A DNA stretch of 44,421 bases, taken from positions 1 to 44,421 of the forward strand of contig SKWQ01000088.1 in NCBI GenBank assembly GCA_007128855.1, written 5' to 3'. Below are positions 19,187 through 26,235 of the stretch, piece after piece. Positions within the stretch are counted from its first letter, which is position 1. Every line of letters begins with the position of its first letter. The position numbers were made by a program, and so were the translations under genes. The notes under the pieces are model-generated. The model had not been told where the DNA came from. It saw only the letters and a program-made list of their open reading frames with translations, and made no database searches. The stretch comes from Balneolales bacterium. GTDB lineage: Bacteria > Bacteroidota > Rhodothermia > Balneolales > Natronogracilivirgulaceae.

Positions 19187-19793
19187 GTCATCCCTTTTCC
19201 TTCTGCTGACATTTCTGATCGCTGCACCAGCGGGCGCCCTTGCCCCTGAGAACGAACTGGATCGGGTGCGACAGCTTTTCGGACAGGGGAAAGTCCTCCA
19301 TGCTCACATGAGCCATGAATTAGTCGATTCGTACACCGGTGAGTCGCAGGTTATAAACGGAGTGCTCTGGATATCCAAGGACAAGTACAAGATCCGCGCC
19401 GACCACCAGGTCGTGCTGGTGAACGGTGACATCTCCATGGTCTATAACGAGCGCCAGAACAAGCTGATTATCAGCGAGTACGAACCGGAAGAGGATGATT
19501 TTGCCCCATCCCGTTTTTTTTCGGACGCCGATGAACTGTTCCATGTTGCGGAAATTGCGAAACAGGGAGAACAGACAGAAATCCTGCTGCGTCCGGACGA
19601 CCCCTTCGAGATCTTTACGGAGGTATTTATCAGACTCAATGCCGACCTGACACCTGACAGGATCCGGGCAATCGACCAGATGGAGAATCAACTGAGCACA
19701 ACCTTTACGGATGCACGTTACCTGGATTACTCGGATGGTATCTTTGTCCTGGAATACCCGGAAAGTGCCGAGATCATTGACCTTCGTAAGTAG
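19179..19793 (+). CDS. LolA-like outer-membrane lipoprotein carrier protein
   Basis: Start ATG at 19179 overlaps the ftsK stop by 8 nt; signal peptide MSESSLFLLLTFLIAAPAGA; LolA-like fold pattern GVLWISKDKYKIRADHQVVLVNGD. Confidence 0.85.
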   Translation: MSESSLFLLLTFLIAAPAGALAPENELDRVRQLFGQGKVLHAHMSHELVDSYTGESQVINGVLWISKDKYKIRADHQVVLVNGDISMVYNERQNKLIISEYEPEEDDFAPSRFFSDADELFHVAEIAKQGEQTEILLRPDDPFEIFTEVFIRLNADLTPDRIRAIDQMENQLSTTFTDARYLDYSDGIFVLEYPESAEIIDLRK

Positions 19794-19798
19794 ACGGC

Positions 19799-20845
19799 AT
19801 GCCGAACAAGTATCTCCGTTTTATTATCAGCATCCTGATTGCGGCGCTCTTCCTCTGGCTTGCTCTGCGGGATGTCTCGTTTCAGGACCTGCGCCTGACC
19901 ATGGGCAAACTGACCTATTTCTGGTTGCTTCCGTATCTGATGGTCTCTCTTCTGAGTCACTATCTGCGCGCTGAACGCTGGAAACAGCTTATTGAGCAGG
20001 AGGGAGTCCGCGCCAGCCGGATGAACCTGTTCAGCGGAGTGATGCTTGGCTACATGGTCAATTATGCCGTCCCGCGACTCGGAGAGGTGTCCCGTTCCGT
20101 GTATGTGGGCAACAAGGAACAGATCAGCCGCACCAAGCTGATGGGGACCGTTGTATTGGAGCGGCTTCTCGACCTGATCGTTTTACTGGTGATGCTGCTG
20201 TTTGTCTTCGTGTATCTCCTGTCTGACTATAGTGTGATCGTTCCGCTTCTTGGCTCCGACACGGTTCAATGGCTGCAGTCCCTGCTTAGCCTTAACGGGG
20301 CCTTGATCCTGGGCATGCTGGCCCTTGCTTCCTTGGCTGTGATGTACCTGCTCTACCGGCTGTTTCGGGTGCTCGGTAAATGGATTCCCTCACTGGGTCA
20401 GCTATTCCGGGTTTTCTCAGACATCTCGAACAAGTTTATGCAAGGACTGCTAAGTATAAGAGGTGTAAAAAACTGGCCTTTGTTTATATTGCTCTCGACA
20501 GCCATCTGGTTTTGCTATGTCCTGATGACCTATATACCGTTTACGGCATTTGACCTGCACACGGAATATGGATTGGGGATGCGCGAGGCACTGGTCATCA
20601 CCGTGGTGTCCGCACTCGGCGTCACCCTCCCTTCGCCGGGTGGGATCGGCACCTACCACTGGTTTGTAAGCAGGTCCTTGTTGCTTCTGTTCGCCGTCCC
20701 GGAAACGTTGGGCGTGGCATATGCAATTGTTACACATTTGGTAATGATGATTATTATTTTAGTGGCAACGCCCCTGCTCCTTGCAGCCAATAAGGCCGGA
20801 TGGCATCAGAAGCTAAGGACAAGCCAGGGTGGACAGCAGCCATAG
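19799..20845 (+). CDS. UPF0104 / lysylphosphatidylglycerol synthase TM-region (flippase-like) protein
   Basis: Multi-TM; LRAERWKQLI, NLFSGVMLGYMVNYAVPRLGEVSR, SPGGIGTYHWF motifs. Confidence 0.88.
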   Translation: MPNKYLRFIISILIAALFLWLALRDVSFQDLRLTMGKLTYFWLLPYLMVSLLSHYLRAERWKQLIEQEGVRASRMNLFSGVMLGYMVNYAVPRLGEVSRSVYVGNKEQISRTKLMGTVVLERLLDLIVLLVMLLFVFVYLLSDYSVIVPLLGSDTVQWLQSLLSLNGALILGMLALASLAVMYLLYRLFRVLGKWIPSLGQLFRVFSDISNKFMQGLLSIRGVKNWPLFILLSTAIWFCYVLMTYIPFTAFDLHTEYGLGMREALVITVVSALGVTLPSPGGIGTYHWFVSRSLLLLFAVPETLGVAYAIVTHLVMMIIILVATPLLLAANKAGWHQKLRTSQGGQQP

Positions 20846-20942
20846 TCGAAAAAATAAACCATCTACCACAGACGGTCATGTCAAATCCTCCGTTTATATT
20901 CTACTTTACGTTCGCTGTTTCCTGTAATCCATTACTACCGAA

Positions 20943-22652
20943 ATGAAACCCTCCAGGCTAACACCCATTCTCTTTTCAATGCTCCTCATTCTTGCGGCAT
21001 GGCCGGCAGCGGCGCAGCAACAGGATGGTGGTGCATCATCCCTCCTGCCTGATATCGATCCGCAGGATATCGAAATACGGGGTGACTTCGAAGTGCGGTT
21101 CCCCGGCCTAGCGCGACAGCCGGTGCTGGGTTTCAGTCCCCGTCCGCCGGTGTTCCGGGTGGACCCCGACCGAATGCCTTTTCTGGAAACGGATGAGGAA
21201 GTCGTCGCAACCATTCCGCTGAGCGATTTGGAGCCGGCCCTGAGGCCGGAAAGGAACTTCATCCATTTCGCCGAAAGGGGAAGGGTCTATGCCTATGGTG
21301 GATACGGATCGTATCGCAGTCCGGAGTTGCGCGTCTTTGCAGAGGCGCCCATCCGGGATCGCGAGAGCGTGGCCTTGCACATCGGCCATCAGTCGTCCGG
21401 CGGCGACCGGGACTTCTCATCCTTCCGTGACATGGCCGGTGACCTGCAATGGACGCGGATAACCGGAAGCAGCCGCTGGGGTGTTGGCATCTCCGGGGCT
21501 TCCTCTTTCAACTACACCCCGCTTCCCGGTCCGATGGCACCCACAATGAGTCCCGAAAAGATTAGCTACAGCACTTTTGGTGTGAAAGCCCGTTGGCAGC
21601 ATTTGGTCAACGCCTATCGCGGATGGCAGGCCTCTGCCGCCATTAACCGCTTTGGCGATCGGACGGGCTCATATCCAGACCTGGAGGATGCCACAAACGA
21701 AACCCGCTACCATGTTCTTGTGAACCGTTTTTGGGAAGGGCCGATAATGGAACAGGTTTTCGGTCTGCAGTTCAACGGGACCGGCGCGGTGTATGACACC
21801 GGACTGGAAGGGACACAGTACTGGTTGAACAACAATCTTGGCGCACGCTACCGCCACACGTTCAGCAGTTTCCACCAGGTGGAAGCCTGGCTGCGGTTCT
21901 ACCAGCTTTACGATCCCGTGAACGAGCTCGACCTTTATCTGTACCCGGACATCCGGTACCGCTTCAAGGGAGCGGGACGCGTTTCTGTTCAGATGCGCTT
22001 GCGGGGATTTGTCAATGACCCCTCACTTGAATCCATCCACCTTCAGAACCGCTTTACCCTGAACAATGACGAACAGCTGGAGCACGAGCGCGGCCTCCAT
22101 ATCAACCTGCACTCCGGAGTGGAGCTTTGGAACAGGATCGAACTCTACTCCGGTCTCGATTACTGGCAATACTACAACCGGGGGTATTATGCCCCCTGGG
22201 ACGATTCCGCCCAGCTTTTCTATAAATTCAACTACATCGGCGAGGCGACCCATGTGGAGTGGTATGCCGGCCTCTCGCGGGTATTCCGCACCTGGCGCAC
22301 TACCACATCGGCCCGTTTCGGTCTGAACTACACCAACGCGGAAGAGGATGTCATTCCATCGGGAGAAATTCCGTATGTTCCGGGATGGACGGGTTCTGTG
22401 CTGGTTTCCACACATCCGGTTTCGTGGCTCGGCCTTTCAGGCTGGATGGATCTGTCCGGAAAGCGAAAAACGGCAGACAGCGAAACCATTGACGGATTCA
22501 TTCAGCTTGGAGTACGGACCGACGTCCGGGTGCATTCCCGCTTCGGATTTTATTTCAAGGCACTGAACATCCTGGATCAGGAAATTGAAGTGTGGCAGCG
22601 TTATCAGGAACGCCCGTTTCAGTTTTACGGGGGATTAACTTTTCACTGGTGA
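20943..22652 (+). CDS. Outer-membrane beta-barrel protein, TonB-receptor-like but with no evident plug domain
   Basis: Signal peptide MKPSRLTPILFSMLLILAAWPAAAQ; many amphipathic strands; terminal FQFYGGLTFHW. Confidence 0.8.
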   Translation: MKPSRLTPILFSMLLILAAWPAAAQQQDGGASSLLPDIDPQDIEIRGDFEVRFPGLARQPVLGFSPRPPVFRVDPDRMPFLETDEEVVATIPLSDLEPALRPERNFIHFAERGRVYAYGGYGSYRSPELRVFAEAPIRDRESVALHIGHQSSGGDRDFSSFRDMAGDLQWTRITGSSRWGVGISGASSFNYTPLPGPMAPTMSPEKISYSTFGVKARWQHLVNAYRGWQASAAINRFGDRTGSYPDLEDATNETRYHVLVNRFWEGPIMEQVFGLQFNGTGAVYDTGLEGTQYWLNNNLGARYRHTFSSFHQVEAWLRFYQLYDPVNELDLYLYPDIRYRFKGAGRVSVQMRLRGFVNDPSLESIHLQNRFTLNNDEQLEHERGLHINLHSGVELWNRIELYSGLDYWQYYNRGYYAPWDDSAQLFYKFNYIGEATHVEWYAGLSRVFRTWRTTTSARFGLNYTNAEEDVIPSGEIPYVPGWTGSVLVSTHPVSWLGLSGWMDLSGKRKTADSETIDGFIQLGVRTDVRVHSRFGFYFKALNILDQEIEVWQRYQERPFQFYGGLTFHW

Positions 22653-22657
22653 ACCAT

Positions 22658-22852
22658 ATGACGGATAAAACAGCAGAGCAGGAAATAGTGGCTATTCTTG
22701 CAGGACACCTGAAGAAGCACAGCCAGGTGCAGATCAGCGGACTGGGTACTTTTTCCATTACACATCAAAAGCAGAAGCAGCAACAGGAAAAAGACGGTCG
22801 CATCATTATGAAGCCGCCGGCAGATATCATAGTATTTACACCGGAAAACTGA
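22658..22852 (+). CDS. Stand-alone HU-like (CCDC81-type HU domain 1) small protein, 64 aa
   Basis: MTDKTAEQEIVAILAGHLKKHSQVQISGLGTFSITHQKQKQQQEKDGRIIMKPPADIIVFTPEN: helix, then G(L/F)GTF beta pattern, then PP..I.F. Confidence 0.7.
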   Translation: MTDKTAEQEIVAILAGHLKKHSQVQISGLGTFSITHQKQKQQQEKDGRIIMKPPADIIVFTPEN

Positions 22853-22859
22853 GGGGTCC

Positions 22860-24227
22860 ATGAAACTGAATCACGACGAATTTGCAGCACTTCTTGCCAG
22901 GGCACTTGATATCGACGAGAGCGAAGCATCCGGAACGCTTCAGGCCTGGGTGGATGCGGTTGCCATCGAAACCGATGAGAACGGCTCCTGCCACGTCGCG
23001 GGCTTGGGGACATTTCGGAAAGGGGATGACGGATATCTGGACTTCCAGCCGGATGAGGTCCTTTCACTGGAAGTAAACCACAAGTTTGCGGGCATGAGCC
23101 CCATAGAAGTATCACCGTCAAAGTCGGTTTCTGATGATCCATCGGAGGAAGAGGCGCCAGGACTTGCGACGAAAGCCACCGGGGAGGAACCGGAAGACGA
23201 GACGGATCCCTTTGGTATTTCGGACCAGCCGGCAGAGGAGCAGCTTCCTGGTTCCGAAATGGATTCCGATGCCGATGAGGAGCCGGAAGAGGAACTGGAA
23301 TTCGAAGCCGGTGCGGAAGGTGACCGGAAGCGCGATCAGGCAACAAGTGCGCCTGATGAGGATCAGGAGCCTGTTGAAGAGACGGAATCCGGACCGCAGG
23401 AATCGGATGCCGGATTGGAAGATGAACGATTGTCCGGGCATGCATACGGAGCTGATACGGCACCGGAGGAAGGGCCGGAAGAGCAGCCGGCAACAGACCG
23501 GGAAAGCGAACCGGAACCGGCATTCAGTGAGCAGCAAGAGGAGGATCCGGCGGATGCTCACAGCCCGCCCGTACTCCCCAAAATCTCATTATCACAGCGC
23601 GTGAAGCCGGGTGGCGGCGCTTCGAAGAATCGGCGGCGTGACCGTAAGGAGATACTGGTTTGGCTGGTACCCGTTGCGGCCATCCTCATTGCTGCGCTTT
23701 TACTATTCTTCCATTTTGACGGCCAGCGACTCGACCAAAGGAACCTCAGCGGCCAGGAGGTTGTGCAGGAGCAGGTTCCCGTACCTGTCCCGGATGATAG
23801 AAGGGAGGATGACCGGGCCGTTCAGGAAATTGTTCCGACACCGGATGCGGTCGAGGACGAGGCCACTCCCCCCGACAGGGACCCGGCCCCGGGACCGGCC
23901 GGGAATGCCGGCCCCGGCCCGGCTGATGAAATGACTCGTGACAGCGCCCTGCCATACGGTCTTCGAGGACCGGAAGATGAGGTTCTCATTGGTGCTTATA
24001 CCATCGTGGTTCACTCGCTCCGGAACGAACGGAAATCCGAAATCGAAAAACAGCGGCTTGAAAATCAGGGCTTCAAGGCGACTCGCTGGGCAGCCGTGCT
24101 GCCAAACGGAAATACCAGCTATCGGGTAGGCATCGGGCAGTTCAAATCGGTATCAGATGCAGAAAGAGCGGTCGAAGAACTTCCCGAGCCGTTCCGGAGC
24201 AATAATTTCATCATCAGGATTCGTTAA
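22860..24227 (+). CDS. HU-like domain + acidic linker + TM + SPOR-domain protein
   Basis: N-terminal MKLNHDEFAALLARALDIDESEASGTLQAWVDAV...VAGLGTFRKGDDGYLDFQPDE; TM EILVWLVPVAAILIAALLLFF; C-terminal SPOR-like YTIVVHSLRNERKSEIEKQRLENQGFKATRW...YRVGIGQFKSVSDAERAVEEL. Confidence 0.85.
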   Translation: MKLNHDEFAALLARALDIDESEASGTLQAWVDAVAIETDENGSCHVAGLGTFRKGDDGYLDFQPDEVLSLEVNHKFAGMSPIEVSPSKSVSDDPSEEEAPGLATKATGEEPEDETDPFGISDQPAEEQLPGSEMDSDADEEPEEELEFEAGAEGDRKRDQATSAPDEDQEPVEETESGPQESDAGLEDERLSGHAYGADTAPEEGPEEQPATDRESEPEPAFSEQQEEDPADAHSPPVLPKISLSQRVKPGGGASKNRRRDRKEILVWLVPVAAILIAALLLFFHFDGQRLDQRNLSGQEVVQEQVPVPVPDDRREDDRAVQEIVPTPDAVEDEATPPDRDPAPGPAGNAGPGPADEMTRDSALPYGLRGPEDEVLIGAYTIVVHSLRNERKSEIEKQRLENQGFKATRWAAVLPNGNTSYRVGIGQFKSVSDAERAVEELPEPFRSNNFIIRIR

Positions 24228-24264
24228 CAGTTCTAAGATCAACCCTTAAACCAAACGGCACTAA

Positions 24265-24987
24265 ATGACACCGGTTACCCTGTATCTTTCCGCGCTTCTT
24301 CTGCAGAACGGCATGGCGGAGGACACCCTGCAGCCCATTGTGGCCGCTCCCGAAAAGATCACCTGGCTGCAGATGCTTGCGGAAGGTGGATTTGTGATGA
24401 TCCCCATCACGCTGCTCTCCCTTTTGGCAATATACGTCATAGCCGAGCGATGGCGGGTATTGTCGAATTCCACGATGGACAACCAGAAGTTTCTCAACAG
24501 TCTGGAGCAGATCCTCAAGCGCGGGGACATGAAGGCCGCGCTGCAGTACTGTGATGACATGGACAAGCCGTTTTCCAGGATCATGAAGCAGGGGATCAAA
24601 CGTCTCGGCCGTCCGATCCACGACATTGACGATGCCATCAAGAATGCCGGAAAGCGCGAGGTGCATCTGCTCGAAAAGAAAATGGACTGGCTGGCGACCA
24701 TTGCCGGTGTGGCTCCGCTGCTTGGATTCCTTGGCACGGTCACCGGTATGATCCAGGCTTTCCAGCAGATCCAGACACTGGAAGGCAACGTGAATCCAAG
24801 TGTGCTGGCGGGGGGCATCTGGGAAGCGCTGATCACCACCGCATCCGGACTGGCCGTTGGCATCCTGGCCTACGGTTTCTACAACTATCTGCTTGGCCGC
24901 ATGAACAGGATGATCTTTGACTTTGAAGACTCATCCACCGAGTTCATAGAGCTCCTGCAGAAACCCGCAGCCAAAAAACCTTTATAG
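24265..24987 (+). CDS. exbB: MotA/TolQ/ExbB proton channel family protein
   Basis: Three TM segments; LATIAGVAPLLGFLGTVTGMIQAFQ and GIWEALITTASGLAVGILAY. Confidence 0.95.
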   Translation: MTPVTLYLSALLLQNGMAEDTLQPIVAAPEKITWLQMLAEGGFVMIPITLLSLLAIYVIAERWRVLSNSTMDNQKFLNSLEQILKRGDMKAALQYCDDMDKPFSRIMKQGIKRLGRPIHDIDDAIKNAGKREVHLLEKKMDWLATIAGVAPLLGFLGTVTGMIQAFQQIQTLEGNVNPSVLAGGIWEALITTASGLAVGILAYGFYNYLLGRMNRMIFDFEDSSTEFIELLQKPAAKKPL

Positions 24988-24997
24988 GAGCATCGCG

Positions 24998-25408
24998 ATG
25001 AATTTCCGATCTGAAAGTGAAGTTAAAAAGCCACTGACGCTTTTTGCCGCAGCGGGACTGACGGACATCGTGCTCCTGCTTCTGATTTTTTTCCTGCTGA
25101 CCTCGTCTTTTGTGACAAACTTCGGCATCCGCGTGGATATTCCCAGGGCGGAAACGGCCGCCATGACCGATCAGCACTTCGTCAATGTATCCATCACCCG
25201 TGACGGAAGCTTCTACGTGATGGGCGACCCGGTGCCCCGGGCGAACGTGGCCGCATCCATCCGGGAGCAGGTCCAGCGCCATCCGGGTGCCACCCTGGTA
25301 GTCCGTGCCGATAAAAATGCAATAATAGACGATGCCGTTCACGTTATGAACATTGGTAAGGCTTTGAACATGAACATGATGATGGCTACGGAGCGGGCGA
25401 GCCGCTGA
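24998..25408 (+). CDS. exbD: ExbD/TolR family protein
   Basis: Single N-terminal TM with TDIVLLLLIFFLLTSSFV; small periplasmic domain with VVRADKNAII. Confidence 0.93.
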   Translation: MNFRSESEVKKPLTLFAAAGLTDIVLLLLIFFLLTSSFVTNFGIRVDIPRAETAAMTDQHFVNVSITRDGSFYVMGDPVPRANVAASIREQVQRHPGATLVVRADKNAIIDDAVHVMNIGKALNMNMMMATERASR

Positions 25409-25413
25409 CAAAT

Positions 25414-26235
25414 ATGCGCACACTGACCCGGGAAGAAAAATTCGGATTGAGCATTACTTCGGTGATCCACGTCATCGTTCTGGTGATCGCCCTGATCATG
25501 GCCACCCAACCAAAGGCCATGGAGCGGACCGCGTTCATTGAAATCACCCTTGGGGAGTTTCAGGACGGGACGCTGGCCGAATTTTCACGGGAGGATGAGG
25601 CCCGTCCCGAGACCCGGCCGGAACCGGTGGAAACGGTCAGTGAAGATCCCGAGCCCGAACCCGAACCCGTGCCGGTGCCCCAACCGGCGCCCCAGCCCGA
25701 AGAGATTGCCCGCGATGTGGATCTGCCCGAGCAGGAGCAGGATATCCAGGAAGAAGTGGTCACCACCCCCGATACCGACCTGATCGATCCGCAGCAGCAG
25801 ATCGAGGAAACGCAGGAAGTGGAAGAGACGGCGGCTCCCCCGCCGGCGCAACAGGATGAGATCGAGCAGCGCGGTGAACAGGAGACCGGGGACATCCGCG
25901 GCATCCGGGGACGACCGGACGTGGACCAGGGTACGGGTGCCGATCCCATACGCTCCGCTCCGTTCCAGCTGGAATGGGAAGGGGACCTCAACCGGGCACC
26001 GCTCGTCCAGCCCCTGCCCGGTTATGTTTCACAGACCGAGGCGGTGATATCCGTGCGGTTCGAAGTGCGTCCCGACGGCACCGTTGGCCGCCTTCAACCC
26101 ATTATCAAAGCAAGTCCCGAACTCGAGCGGGAAGTGCTGCGTACCCTGCGGACCTGGCGTTTCTCGCGTCTGCCCTCCAACGTGCCCCAGGAGTCACAAT
26201 ACGGCACCATCACCTTCCGGTTCGTGCTGGAGTGA
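25414..26235 (+). CDS. TonB-like energy transducer with Glu/Pro-rich linker
   Basis: N-terminal TM, EPEPEPVPVPQPAPQPEE linker, C-terminal AVISVRFEVRPDGTVGRLQPIIKASPELEREVLRTLRTWRF. Confidence 0.9.
   Translation: MRTLTREEKFGLSITSVIHVIVLVIALIMATQPKAMERTAFIEITLGEFQDGTLAEFSREDEARPETRPEPVETVSEDPEPEPEPVPVPQPAPQPEEIARDVDLPEQEQDIQEEVVTTPDTDLIDPQQQIEETQEVEETAAPPPAQQDEIEQRGEQETGDIRGIRGRPDVDQGTGADPIRSAPFQLEWEGDLNRAPLVQPLPGYVSQTEAVISVRFEVRPDGTVGRLQPIIKASPELEREVLRTLRTWRFSRLPSNVPQESQYGTITFRFVLE

Noticed and set aside
22765-23523. 252-aa Pro/Arg/His-rich minus-strand ORF opposite the HU/SPOR gene
   Set aside because: Composition is the mirror of the acidic linker codons; not credible as protein.
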